NCBI GenBank assembly: GCA_020465985.1
Contig: JAANYP010004792.1
Location: 46,672-110,671, forward strand
Direction of reading: 5' to 3'
DNA: 64,000 bases
DNA from: Centrapalus pauciflorus
Taxonomy: Eukaryota > Streptophyta > Magnoliopsida > Asterales > Asteraceae
Part shown: in pieces, positions 12,553-25,175 of the stretch
How positions within the stretch are numbered: the stretch's first letter is position 1
Layout of the letters: each line of letters begins with the position of its first letter
The notes under the pieces: model-generated
Seen by the model: the letters and a program-made list of their open reading frames with translations, nothing else
Database searches by the model: none
What the model was told of the DNA's origin: nothing
Program-made: the position numbers and the translations under genes

Positions 12553-13932
12553 CTATTCATTCATGGGCTTTAGTCCCACTCCTTTTGACGACTTCAAAAC
12601 TAACTCTCTATTTAGGCCTTTCGTAAGCGGATCTACAATGTTATCTTTTGACTTCACATAGTCAATAGTAATAACACCTGTTGAGAGTAGTTGTCGTATC
12701 GAATTATGCCGACGTCTAATATGTCTTGACTTACCATTATACATTATGCTATGCGCTTTACCAATCGCAGATTGGCTATCACAATGTATAGTAACGGCTG
12801 AAACTGGTTTCGGCCACTTTGGTATGTCTTCAATAAATTGACGTAACCATTCGGCTTCTTCACCACATTTATCTAATGCGATGAATTCAGATTCCATCGT
12901 AGATCTCGCTATCACTATTTGCTTGGAAGACTTCCAAGAAATAGCAGCCCCACCAAGTGTAAATACATATCCACTTGTAGATCTAGAATCTTTTATATCA
13001 GATATCCAATTCGCATAGCTGTATCCTTCTATCACAGCTGGATATCTCTCATAACGCAGTCCGTACTCTCGAGTATATCTCAAATACCGAAGTACTCGTA
13101 TCACACTTTTCCAATGAATCCGACTCGGATTACTCGTGTACCTACTTAGCTTGCTTACAGCATATGCTATGTCCGGTCTGGTACAAGACATTAGATACAT
13201 TAGACTGCCTATAATTCTTGAGTATTCTAGTTGATTAACACTTTCACCTCTATTTTTCGATAGATGTTGACTAGTGTCAATTGGAGTTCTAGCTATACTA
13301 GAATCACCATTACTAAATTTCTCAAGAATTTTATCCACATAATGAGTTTGACTTAACACAAGACTATCTTGGGTTCGTGTGATTTTAATACCAAGAATCA
13401 CTTCCGCTAAACCCATGTCTTTCATGTCAAATATGGATTTCAACATCTCTTTTGTTGAATTAATCATTCTTTCGTTACTACCGACGATAAGCATATCATC
13501 TACGTATAAACAAAGAATGACATATCCATGTTTTGTATCTTTCATGTACACACATTTGTCGCACTCATTAATTTTGAATCCACATTCTAGCATGATGTGG
13601 TCAAACTTTTGATGCCATTGTTTGGGAGCTTGCTTCAAGCCATATAATGACTTAACAAGCCTACAAACTTTCTTTCCATATCCGGGAGCACTAAAACCCT
13701 CGGGTTGCTCCATGTAGATCTCCTCTTCTAAATCACCATTTAGAAAAGTCGTCTTCACATCCATTTGGTGCACCTCTAGATTTCTCATTGCGGCAATCGC
13801 AAGCACCAATCTAATGGATGTTATTCGCGTCACCGGCGAATATGTATCAAAGTAATCAACACCCTCCTTTTGTTTGTAACCTTTGATCACCAAACGTGCT
13901 TTATATTTATCAATGGAACCATCAGGTTTCAT
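12553..13932 (-). pseudogene. copia B reverse transcriptase and RNase H
   Basis: A 459-codon minus-strand frame. It begins within the RT after a frameshift and includes HQMDVKTTFLNGDL, SLYGLKQAPKQWH, the YVDD active site (13495-13506, minus) and the RNase H region with STMESEFIAL and CDSQSAIGKAHS. These are the standard Ty1/copia RT-RH blocks that copy element RNA to DNA. The frame is broken at the N-terminal side (about 13935-13970), where the sequence shifts frame relative to the part upstream, so pol is not one open frame. The C-terminus is complete. Confidence 0.9.
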
Positions 13933-15126
13933 TTTCCTCTTAAAAAGCCATCGGTAACCTAGTGGCTTCAGGAAGGTCCACTAGTTCCCAAGTATGATTT
14001 TGTAAAATTGACTCAATTTCACTCTTGATGGCTTCTTTCCATTGAGGTCCTTCAGAAGATTTTACCGCTTCTCGATAAGTTTTGGGTTCACTTTCAGCCA
14101 TGTAAGTGACAAAATCATCTCCATATGATTTTTCAACCCTTTTCCTTTTACTTCTTCTAGGCTGAACCTCTTCTCTTTCAGGTTGTTCTAATGTCTCATC
14201 TTGGACATTTTCATCAATTGATTTAGACGAATTAGCACGATCCTTTGGTAAACAAGGAAATATATTCTCAAAGAAGGATGCATTCCTTGATTCCATGATG
14301 GTATTCTTATGAATTTCTGGATTTTTAGACTCATACACAAGAAACCGATAGGCAATACTATGATGTGCATAACCAATAAATATGCAATTAACCGTTTTAG
14401 GTCCTATCTTTAAAGCCTTAGGTGCCGGTACAGCAACCTTTGCTAGGCACCCCCACATTCGCAAGTACTTATAGGATGGCTCTCTTCCCATCCAAAGTTC
14501 ATACGGTGTTTTGTCCATTTTCTCGCGGGGTATCTTATTCAAAAGATAAGTAGCCTAGAGGATAGCTTCCCCCTACATTTCTTGGCTCATTCCCGAACTA
14601 ATTAACATGGCATTCACCATTTCTTTCAATGTTCGGTTCTTTCTTTCCGCAATACCATTTTGTTGAGGTGAGTAAGGAGCGGTGAATTCGTGTCGGATTC
14701 CATGTTGAGCACATAAATCCGCAAACGGTGACACATATTCACCACCTCGATCACTTCTTACAACCTTAATCTTTTTGTTGAGTTGGTTTTCAACCTCTTG
14801 TTTGTATAAAACAAACTTATCGATTGCTTCATATTTTTACTTTTCATCAAGTAAACATAGCAATATCTAGTACAATCATCAATAAACGTGATGAAGTACT
14901 TATTACCACCTCTCGTAGGAATGGAATTTAAATCACACACATCCGTGTGAATCATATCAAGTGGTTCGGTTATTCTTTCAACCGATTGGAAAGACGATCT
15001 TGTAAGTTTGGCTTCAACACAAGTTTGGCATTTATAATTTGAATCAATATGAAATGATGAAATGCAATTTAACTTAATTAAACGACGTAAAGAATTAAAA
15101 TTACATGTCCAAGACGACCATGTCAT
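13933..15126 (-). pseudogene. copia B integrase, broken
   Basis: Minus-strand pieces. 15126-14758 carries the zinc-binding part (YKCQTCVEAK) and the first catalytic Asp (DMIHTDVCDL), with FITFIDDCTRYCYVYL. A frameshift near 14770-14830 precedes the second Asp region. A stop near 14556 precedes NKIPREKMDKTPYELW, and 14542-13940 holds the integrase C-terminal region and linker (GCLAKV, IGPKTVNCIFIGY). Integrase inserts the cDNA into the genome. With at least two frameshifts and one stop it is inactive. Confidence 0.8.
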
Positions 15127-15716
15127 ACATTAGAAGACTCTGTCAAATAAACCGAATTTGTAGTCGTTTTATTAAAATTGCTTTTCAAAATCATCAAATT
15201 TATTTTGAACATTCCATTCAAAGCAAAACCTTCTCCAACAAAATGATCATTCTTGGTCAAAACAAATTTATTAGATTCAAAAACCATTTTAAATCCAAAC
15301 TTGTTTAACAGCCATCCGGAAACCAAATTCTTTCGAATTTCCGGTACATAGAAAACATTTGTCAACTTAAGATCTTTCCCGGATGTCATCTTCAAGATCA
15401 CATCGCCTTCACCTTTGACATCAACCGTATCAAAGTTTCCCATGAAGATCTTTTTTCCATTAACTACTTTCAAAGTAGTAAACAAACTTTTCTCCGAATA
15501 CACATGTCAAGTAGAACCAGTGTCAATCCACCATTCATTCGGTTCAGATCTTACCAATTCTACATCAGAAACCATTGCCGTGATATTCACATTCATCACA
15601 CTTGCAACTTCATCGTTGCCGTCAAGAACCACGCATGGTTCAAGATCCAAATCAGAAATCAATTCTGATTTCTCAATATGATTGGCAAATTTACTCGCAT
15701 TTTGAACTCCAATCAT
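15127..15716 (-). pseudogene. copia B protease and pre-integrase region
   Basis: Minus-strand frame with the aspartic protease site WWIDTGS (near 15517-15540) followed at once by an in-frame stop, then SEKSLFTTLKVVNGKKIFMG and downstream KDLKLTNVFYVPEIRKNLVSG, the usual region between protease and integrase. The protease matures Gag-Pol. It is broken by the stop after DTGST and by a frame break near 15123. Confidence 0.8.
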
Positions 15717-16650
15717 ATAACCATCTCCTTAATCGATGGTTTAGCAATAGATGTTATAATTGTAATATTCGGCCGTGACACAATTCCATCTAACATTTCC
15801 ATTTTCCTTTAACGTCTAAAGAAAATAAATTCTTTATACTTTTAAATAAAGAATTTTTTTTTCACTTTATAATAAAATTACACTTTTATTATAAACAATG
15901 TCAAATACTTCAATTGACAAAACTTGAATCAACCGTTCAATTTAATCACTTTATAATAAAAATAAATCTTTTATTATAACCAACTTTATCACTAAAATTT
16001 AAAATTGAATCTGCCGTTCAATTTAACACCAAAGTGATAACATCAAAGTGAAAAATGAATCAGTCGTTCAATTTAATCAGTTTATAACAAAATTAAATTT
16101 TTTATTATAAACAATGTCAAATACTTCAATTGACTAAACTTGAATCAACCGTTCAATTTAACCAGTTTATAACAAAATTAATTTTTTTTTAAATAACCAA
16201 TTTTATCACTAAAATTGAAAATTGAATCTGTCGTTCAATTTAACACCAAAGTGAAGAATGAATCAACCGTTCATTCAAACACTTATAACCCGAACGAGAA
16301 TAATAACAAATTTTATATTAAAAGTTAGAATTGAATCATCCGTTCAATACTTAAGAAACCAAAAGTGAATAATCGAATCTGCCGTTCAAATTAAACAATT
16401 AATCAAGGCTGTTGCAAAAATTAAATCCGTCTCGAAACCAAAACTCGTTTGTAACGAAACAGAAATAATTAAATGAAATAGAAACACAATTGCTTCGAGA
16501 CAAAACTTGTTTGAATCGAAACAATAATGTAATAGAAATTTTTACTTCGAGACAAAACTTGTTTGAATCGAAGAAACAATTTCTCTAAAATTCCTAATTT
16601 ATAACCGGTATCGTGGTTGTAAAATCTATTTTAAGATTGTAGGGATAGTG
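15717..16650 (-). repeat. Repeat-filled region where gag should be (copia B)
   Basis: About 930 bp between the 5' LTR and the protease with no gag and no CCHC motif on any frame. Instead a unit of about 220 bp is duplicated (starting near 15859 and 16080), and the word GAATC(A/T)(A/G)(C)CGTTCAATTTAA recurs many times. No canonical initiator-Met PBS is seen next to the LTR. The element therefore looks like a gag-deleted, non-autonomous derivative. Confidence 0.7.
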
Positions 16651-17714
16651 TGCCCGATACCAATTATAAAATATAAGAAATGTATTACGAATTACAATTC
16701 AGAAATGAGATTACAATACACGAAAATAATCAGAATACAGAAATTAAAATTACAAGTAAAAGAAATAATAATACGGAAAAGTAAATTACAATACGGGAAA
16801 ATAAAGGTTGTGTCCCGTGTTTGACACGATTCCCTTAAAATAGATTCGAAGTCTGTTTCCCAGGGTACAACAGCCAAAGCAGCGTGTACTGCCGAAGGTA
16901 ACCAACTTGCCTGAAAAATCACGTGAATTGAAGGTGTTCTTCGTTCTTGGAACCAGCAACGTCTTGCCGTTAAAGTGCAAAAAGTTTCAAGAATACAAAG
17001 TGTTTTCCAAGTATTTTAAGTGTTTCAAGTATATTTTGGTGTTTGCATCTCCATCCCTTTTATAGGAGATGATTTGTAACAACAAATTAATTATATTCAA
17101 TTGTAATAATAAAAAAACATTTTTTTATTAATAATTAAATACAATAATTGTATTATTAAACCATGAGTTGTAACAACAAATTAATTATATTTAATTGTAA
17201 TAAAAAATATTTTTTTATTAATAATTAAATAAAATAATTCTATCATTAAACCATTTCTGTAACGGCTCTAGAATTGTCTAGATTCGTTCAAGACACGAAC
17301 GCGGCTCACGCAAAAAAAATTCCTTATACAAAGTACGAGGCAGATGCGAGTGCTCACAAGTTTAATAATTTGCTACAGTTTGGACCCAAGATTTGTTTTG
17401 GAGTAAGTTGTCATGCTTGTCAAGGCTCCTCCTTATAAACCACTCATGGTTTGGTCCTTCTTCCTATGTGGGACAAGTTTTCACACTTTTAACTTGCATT
17501 TTCCCACATCAAACACCAATCTTTGAGCATCGATATCTCATTCATCTTAGCTCCGTTTTGGACACTCTTTATATCGTTGTAATCCTCTCTTCAAGGAGAA
17601 TACATACCCATAAAATATTAATTGTATATCTTACAATTTTATATAATTATATTTGGTCCAAAAACATGGAAAATACACTTTTTCCTTTGAAAAATTTACA
17701 CTTTTTTTCCAACA
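16651..17714 (-). mobile_element. 5' LTR of copia element B
   Basis: Partner of 10909-11943; starts TGTTGGAAAAAAAG at 17714 on the minus strand and is followed by the duplication ATGAC (17715-17719). The inner end reads GGTATCGGGCA where the 3' LTR has GGTATAACA, so the exact inner border (16651) is the least certain of the four. Confidence 0.85.
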
Positions 17715-18322
17715 ATGACAACTAATGAATTAATAAATCTCTTAATTATAGAGATTTACTTACATAACAATATCTTGAATAAATTTCAAAATGGGTTTTA
17801 GTGAACATGTTCAATCGGATTCGACAATAGGTTTTAGTGAACATGTTCAACCACGAGTGTCAAATAATGGTATCTATTCTTTTCATTAAACTGTTCGTGA
17901 AGGTTCAATTTCATATACACGTTATTGAATATGTACAATCGGGATTTATTGTGTTTTTAGTCGTTGTAAACCCTTTTGGTGATAAATCAATATTGACGGT
18001 ATTGAACATGTTCAATCGTGGTTATGGTGTGTGTACTCGATGGATTCCATTTTGGTGATAAACCAAGATTTATGGTGTGTCATAGTTGCACATGTTCAGA
18101 ATGAGTGTAAGGAATGATACAAACTAAAATGGAGATTTTCATTGGATACACAAAATTTTTGATTCTAATTTAAAATTTTCAATACCAATTTTACCCCCAA
18201 CACTAATTAACGTGGGAAAGAATATTAAGCAAATTTTATATTTTATTTAATGATTCTAATGATAAATGATTGGCTATAAATGGTTTCTCGGTAACCCAGT
18301 CTAACATGGTACCTTATTGATC

Positions 18323-18807
<485 letters not shown>

Positions 18808-19237
18808 ATACATACATACATACATATATAAGAATACATACTTGAACCTCAATTATTTTTAAGTGTGGTAGCTTTTAGTATGTATGTATGAATGAATGTA
18901 TTCTATACATAATATAGAATACAACTCATTTTTCTCTTAAGAATATTAGTCGTCGCCACCAACCACCGCTAGTACACTGTCAACCTTCTCTCCTTCATCT
19001 CTTTCACACAATTTAGAAGATACAATGGTGAAAAATGAATTTTAGAAGCCACAAAAGTTGTTCAGATTTAGATTTGGAACGAAGGAATTCTTGAATCTGG
19101 AACGAAGCCACATATGTAATTAGTTGTTTGTAAGATTTGTATAAGTTGCACACCAAGTGTTTGATAAAATGTGTAATTGAAATTTATTGTTTGTATTTTA
19201 GTTCGTCTACGATAGTCTCTATAGAATACACGATATA
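18808..19237. other. Non-coding flank, target of Sire-1
   Basis: AT-rich, with TATAGAAT-type short palindromes that continue on the other side of Sire-1 (35045-35300). No gene seen. The last five bases, ATATA (19233-19237), are the target duplication of Sire-1. Confidence 0.5.
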
Positions 19238-19526
19238 TGTGAATTACAGTTTCATATCAATCAATTAACAATTCAATAACAAGAACAATAACAGTATTCA
19301 AAACTAACCGAATGATTGTATTCCCAGAATATCGATTACAAAATGATGAGAATGTTCTTCACAAGTCAGTAACCGTTTCCTGAATTCTATGTGTGCAAAA
19401 AGTGAATTGTCAGATCACTTCATTTAGAAAGTCAAACTTTCTATTTATACACATTTTCACAACTATTAACTATTTACAAAATAAACCCTTTACTTTACAT
19501 TCCATCAACTAAATTATATTCTAACA
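19238..19526 (-). repeat. 3' LTR of Sire-1
   Basis: On the minus strand starts TGTTAGAATATA (19526) and ends AATTCACA (19238). Preceded by the PPT AAAGGGGGAGA (19528-19538). Confidence 0.95.
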
Positions 19527-19557
19527 ATCTCCCCCTTTGATGGAATGTGCAAAGACT

Positions 19558-22500
19558 TTAAGTTGACAATCCAAGCTTCTGCTCAAATCTTCTTATGCTT
19601 TTTCGATTAGAGAGCCTCCATTCAATCTTTGAAATAAATTCTACCATAAGTCTTCTGTCGTTAACTGACAAAGCTCCTCTCTTTGTTTTTCTCTTTTTAT
19701 CTGAAGCCAGCTTTCCCTTTAAGCCACTCAACACTTTATTTAGTGTACCATCTGAAAATTTGTTGAGCTCAACACTCCTCATGGCTCTTAGCTTCTTGTT
19801 TCTGTCCTTGTAGATTACAGCCGGATGCTTTACCATGATGACTTGAAATTCTTTCAACTCTCCAGCAAATTTGATATCTCTATGTGGAGCTGTCATATTA
19901 ATCTTCCTCATCCCACGTTCAACACCTATCTGCAGATCTTGCACTGACATCAATACCAGTTTGGTATGCATGAAGTGGAAAATTGTCTTTAATGCAAATC
20001 TGCAGTGTTCATTTCTCTTATTTCTGCATAACTTATCAAATAAATCTTCAATGTCAACCAGATGCATGTTAAACATATCGGCTTCAGTGAACGTATAGGT
20101 ATTTCCATCAGCTCTCGTAACAGTGAATGTCGGATAGAAAATCTTAACGAATCTGTCCTTTTCAATTTTAACTAGATCAACTATCCTGAACTCACTCTTC
20201 ACTTTATCAACCTCTTGTGTTTTGTTCCTCAGAAAACTTGCATAGTTAACTAGATTTGGCATGTTTGGCTCCAAGACCCTAAACAACTCAAGAAAAGAAC
20301 ATGGAGCTTGTTTCTTACAAAAAATACGTTTTTCCAGAATGTCTTCAATATATGGCATTTTGTTCCTTTTCCTGATGAACTCCGCTGATCGTTTCGCTGG
20401 AAGCTCAAACTTCTTTACTTTATTCTTACGTATCTCATCTTTATTCAACAATGTAAGCATATCTTTGATTTCTCTTTAAACTACTTGTTGTGCTTCAAAT
20501 CTGAGCCTGTGTTTCTTTTGCGACTCATCTGCCAGCACGTATTCATTGAAAAACCTTTCCATAACTTCGACCTCATTCAACTCAACTCTTTCCTGAATAA
20601 CAACATTTTCTACTGGAAATTCTTCAACTTCTTCCTTCACTTGAATTACAACCTCAGGCTTTTCAACCGTCGGTGTCGGTATGGACTATTTCAAGATCTC
20701 CTGCACTAATCCCTCTTCTTGTTCAATTCTTTCTCCCCGAAAGTCAATATCGGTCAACGTGATCACATCATCATCCTCAATATTCCTCTCTCTCTTCTTC
20801 TAAGCCTTGAATCATTAACTCATGTTCCTTAACCACTTGAACATCATCTTTAGAATCATTGTATTCTTCAAAGTTGTAAATATCTGACTGAATGTTCAAA
20901 GGAACTGGAACATCTTCATGAAGAATCAATCCCAATTCACTTTGTACATCAGCAGGTTCTTTTGAGCTCCCTGCTTCTTTTCTCTTTCACCTCTGTTTCC
21001 TTTTCAGGATATGTGATCATTAAAAGTCCGGGTGTAGGCTCAGCAAGTTTTCTCCTCTTCTCCCCCTCATGAGAAGCATCATCGGAGTCCTCATCATGCT
21101 CATCATGCTTTCTTTTAGACGATGAAGCTTGCGCCTTGCATGTTTCCTCAACGGCTGCTACCCTCTCAGAAAGATTTCCCAAAGCAGTAATTACCGTACT
21201 TTCCAAACTTATCATCCTCTCCCTCATTTCATCAAATTGCTCAAAAACGAACTCCTTCAACTCTTCCCTCAATTCATCAATCGCTTGATTTGGATCAAAT
21301 TGCTTCATCGATTCTTCTGCCATTGACTTTCCCTTTAAAAACTTGTGGATATTAGACATCTGAGCCATCACTTCAGATAACTGAGCAGAGATATGAGTAT
21401 TCACTCCTGCAACAGCTGCATTCAAAGCTTGATTTAATGATGATTCAGTAACGAACGGCGAAAGATTCACTACTGGGTCACTTAGACTTCCAGTTGTCAC
21501 AACAGGCGAACTTGTGAAAAGAACTTCTGTGTGGCCAGTGCTCAGAGTTGGTAAAGTGGTCGCTCTGACTGGACTTCCACCCTCTTCAAGCGACGGAGCA
21601 ACAAATGCTTCCGTGGCTAAGGATGTTCCGGTGGGAACACGAAGTTCAACCACACTTACTTCAACTGATGAAGTCGACTCAAGTGTCCTAGTCTATATAG
21701 GATCTAGACTCTGTGATTGAACAAAAGTCGTACACTCGGGCAGAGGTGTACTAATTTCAATATCCATCAAGTCCTAATGACTTTCGGATAGCATATGTGG
21801 TTCATCCCGGTGCTCAAATGAAACAGTCTCCTGTTGAGAGGAGACTGAGTGGATGGTTGGATGTGCACTTGTCAGTGGGATACTGACCTCTTCAATGCTA
21901 ACTCCCATAGGGAAGCTAACAGCAGATGTGGGTAAATCCCGGCTTTCTAGGCTAAGTGCATCCCTCACACTCTCCTGAGCAATACTCACTATATCCATTA
22001 AAGCAATCCCTCTCTCATTATGATCACCATCACCATCACCATCATCACCATCATCATTTCCTTCATCTTCACCCTCTTGTATATCTGATAAAGTCCTCTC
22101 AGAATCAGATTTATCTGCCTCTTCCTCACCACCTCTTACAACTTCAACTCCCTCGCTCACTTGCAGGCTTCCCTGAACTTCAGCCCCGTGCTGAGATTCC
22201 TCTATTGCTATTACTCCCTGGGTAAGAGAACCCGGTTCTTAGGTCTCTATTGGAGCATGATCTATTCTATACAATTTTACATTATCACTCTCTGGATCTG
22301 CATACTTCAGCAAAGATTCTGGAATCGACATGATATTAGCATTTGGAGAATCCGGCACCTCGTGTAAACTCATCATTACATAATCTGGGCATCTGTAAGA
22401 GTTAGCTCTTTTGGGTATATTTTCATTTGCCCTTAGGATCCCTCGGATAAGAATCTGAATAAATCTCTGAAGTGGAACGAACTTCCTTGCTCTATTTGTT

Positions 22501-23242
22501 GTTTTAGCCAGAACTATCTCTTTTAGATCCTCCCAGATGCATTGAGCGTAGTCATAATGTTTATTGAAGGCAATCCCATGGAAAATCCGTAGACAGTGTA
22601 TGCTGCATCTGTCTATGCCTGTATGCTTAGATGTCATACATCTATTGATGATCCCAAATAATGTGTACCATTCGCCATTTAATCCATTTCGATGAAATTT
22701 GGAGCTTTTTGGAAGTGGCTTTGAGTAACCCAAGCATATCAAATCATGAACCATCTCCTCATCAGAAACAAAGTCTTCAAAATCAGCCAACTCAGGAAAG
22801 TTAACTGTATCTATCTTTCTTGGGTGAAACAAGTTATGGCGAAGTCTGGCAAGAGTAATTTTGCATTTGTACTGGTCAATGGTTACTTTAAAATGATGGT
22901 TTCCATCAGCAGGAACAAATTTGACTGTATGCCAAAATTGTTGCAGGTAGACTTGTGGGATCGAAGGTTTGTACTGAAGAAGATATCCCAAAGGATGGCC
23001 TTTGAGAATATCTACGATAATAGGGTGACTAACTTTTATGACCTTTGTATCCAGACAATGATTGTTGTCTTTAAAAGGCAAGCAATATTATTAGGTTTAA
23101 CCAGTTGGTTATCAGGGATGATGGTTGAAGGTGAAGGTCTAGCAACTGAGGTTGAACGAACGGGTGTAGATATGAGTGTATGATTGGAGGATGAATGGGA
23201 ATCTGATGAATTGGAATTCTGAGAATGATCTGGAGATGTCAT
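19558..23242 (-). pseudogene. ORF3 of Sire-1, multiply broken
   Basis: Minus-strand remains of the large third ORF. Start ATG at 23242, frameshift after about 60 codons, the conserved N-terminal block in 23081-22239 (for example QVYLQQFWHTVKFVPADG), a TAA at 22239, then the acidic and Ser/Thr-rich middle (22160-21774, 21653-20949), and the C-terminal domain 20460-19558 with LNKFSDGTLNKVLSGLKGKL. It ends about 30 bp before the 3' LTR. The coiled coil and the KRKHDEHDEDS...KRRK basic/acidic stretch are present near 21050-21310. Function unknown; not an envelope by composition. See the Sire-3 copy for fuller detail. Confidence 0.8.
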
Positions 23243-23249
23243 TTGAAAC

Positions 23250-24566
23250 CTGTAAATAAATAAGAATCATGTTAGACAAGACAGGTAAACAAATGAAATC
23301 ATTGAATGATAGAAAAATATAACATTTCATCAGAAATTATAAACATTTGTGATTTTCTGTTTAAGGCATCGGGATTCCAGACAATAATAACCTATTATTG
23401 ACAGGATTCCAGAGTCAATCGTTCAGAGACCAATGTTAGAAAAACACAATATTATTACAATTTCTTGAAAAAATGTCACATTTTTCTTAAAACATTAAAA
23501 AATTCAACACTTAGTAAAAATTGTTATTTAAACTCGAATGAAACTTCATCCATCTTGAATAACTCTTGATTAGTCTCGGATGATACATGAAACAACTCGA
23601 ATGAATGGTAGACTTTCTCGAATAAAACTTGGAGTAAACTCGGATAGAACATGAAAAGACTCGAATAAGTGTTAAGTTCAACTCGCATGAAGTGGGAACT
23701 TCCTCGAATATAGCCTGAGACCAACTCGAGTGAATCATAAGTCTCTCGGGCAGTGTATTAATCGAGATTCATGTTCTGAAATTTTCTAAGTCCAACAAGT
23801 TTGTCAACTCGATTTACAAATAAAAGTTTCTCGATTAAACAATCAGTCAACTCGATTGACCCTTAGAGTTTCTCGATAAGCACTCTAGTCAAATCGAATG
23901 ACTCTTAGACTTTCTCGATTTAACAGTTTAGTCAACTCGAATGACCCTTAAGTCTCTCAGGCAATATGTTAATCGAGACTCTTGTTCTAAAATATTCTAA
24001 GTCAAACAGATAGTCAACTCGCATGATACACAGCTTTTCTCGATTATCACTTTAATCAACTCGAATGATACTAATAATTTTCTCGATTGAAGCCTTTAAT
24101 CGAGAAATTCCTTATGTATTTATTTCCAAGTCCTCTATACACTGAATATTCAAAAATTAATTCCAGGTAGTTTTTCAGTGATTTAAAACTTGTATCCCTC
24201 TCGAAAATCGATTTTCAACACTTTTGTTTTTCTGAATTTCGATTAAAAACAACATTTAAGTTGTTTAAAATTCAAATTTCAGAAAAAACTTTGAACTCGA
24301 TAGTTTTGAATACCAAAATCATAATATCTGTTTGTGTGATGAAAATTGACTCATCAAATTTCAGATTCATGTTCATGTTTACAATACAAAACTCATCACA
24401 CATTTAATTTCATTTTCATGAACAAATATTATGAATCTCCATGAACTGTCAAATACCAAAAAAAATAATAATAATAAAAAAACGAGCTCAGATATACCTA
24501 TATCCCAAAACTGAAATAAGCTTCGTACAAGTACTATAAGCAGAAACAACAAAAACATTTACTCAC
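23250..24566 (-). other. Predicted 5'-UTR intron before ORF3 (Sire-1)
   Basis: On the minus strand: donor ATT|GTGAGTAA (GTGAGT = 24561-24566), branch-point-like CTAACATGAT, pyrimidine-rich tract, then acceptor TTTACAG ending at 23250, ten bases before the ORF3 ATG. The 1317-nt interval has no coding potential and carries ATTCGAGTT repeats (23530-24105). Predicted from consensus signals that occur at the same places in Sire-2 and Sire-3. Confidence 0.6.
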
Positions 24567-24748
24567 AATTTTGATGAAGAGATATATTGTTTCAGTTGAT
24601 TTGATGTGGGTTTTAGTTTTCTTAAAGATGAAGGAACTTGTTTTGGAGAAGATGATGAATAGCGAAAAATGAAATTTGAAATTTAAATTTCAAATTTATA
24701 GAATTGATTAAGAACCGGCCCAAGTTTGATAAAACATTAACCGGCCCA
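24567..24748 (-). promoter_or_regulatory. Putative internal promoter and first exon of ORF3 (Sire-1)
   Basis: Minus strand: two TGGGCCGG boxes (24741-24748, 24715-24722), a TATA box in CTATAAATTTG (24691-24701), then a pyrimidine-rich stretch (CATCATCTTCTCC) and a short exon without ATG-initiated frame of note, ending at the GTGAGT donor. TGGGCC is the core of plant site II / TCP-type promoter elements. Same architecture in the other two copies. Confidence 0.55.
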
Positions 24749-24899
24749 AGTTAAAACCCACTTAATGTCTTTTCATCAAAAATTGTAACAAAACAAACAA
24801 ACAAAAATTTAAAGCAAAATAAAAAATTTAAAAAAATGTTAATTCACACAATCAATCAAAAAAAAAATATTAACAGTCATAAAACACATAAAAAAAATT

Positions 24900-25045
24900 A
24901 AACTCTCCCCCTTTAATTTCTGAAAGCTGCTCCCCCTCAAATGTATATCATATTTCTCAATCTCAGCTCCCCCTACAAAATATCAGATAAATTGTATCAG
25001 ATTTTCTCAAAATCAGATAAATTCATTTTCTGCTCCCCCTGCACA
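24900..25045 (-). promoter_or_regulatory. Block of four polypurine tracts after pol (Sire-1)
   Basis: Four AGGGGGAG-type tracts on the minus strand (CTCCCCCT on the plus strand at about 24905, 24930, 24968 and 25034), right after the pol stop and 5.5 kb from the 3' LTR. Multiple PPTs are a known hallmark of Sireviruses. They probably prime plus-strand DNA synthesis or are relics of the ancestral 3' end. Confidence 0.7.
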
Positions 25046-25175
25046 TGACAATCCAGATCTTGTTAAATTCTAAAGAATATTGAACTTTTAAGATTCAAGA
25101 ATTTAACATCAGATTAAAATCAATTAAAAAATGTAAATTTAAAATTATAAATTGAAACTACTGAATTATTAAATC

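Larger units (their letters stand above)
10796..18320. mobile_element. TA-flanked TIR element hosting copia B
   Basis: The word GGTACCATGTTAGACTGG at 10809-10826 occurs as its exact reverse complement at 18296-18313, with weaker matching on both sides. (TA)n tracts lie immediately outside both ends. Removing the nested LTR element (10909-17714 plus one target duplication) leaves about 0.7 kb of non-coding sequence, so this is a MITE-sized TIR element in a TA microsatellite. The remnant at 17750-18120 repeats GAACATGTTCAA(T/C)C several times. Confidence 0.7.

Noticed and set aside
16651..16665. Initiator-Met PBS in copia B from the word TTGGTATCGGGC
   Set aside because: The word is largely shared with the 3' LTR end and differs from the consensus; it seems to be part of the LTR, so no PBS was called.
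21956..22225. Histidine-rich open frame near 21956-22225
   Set aside because: Antisense reading of the acidic Asp/His codon repeats of Sire-1 ORF3.
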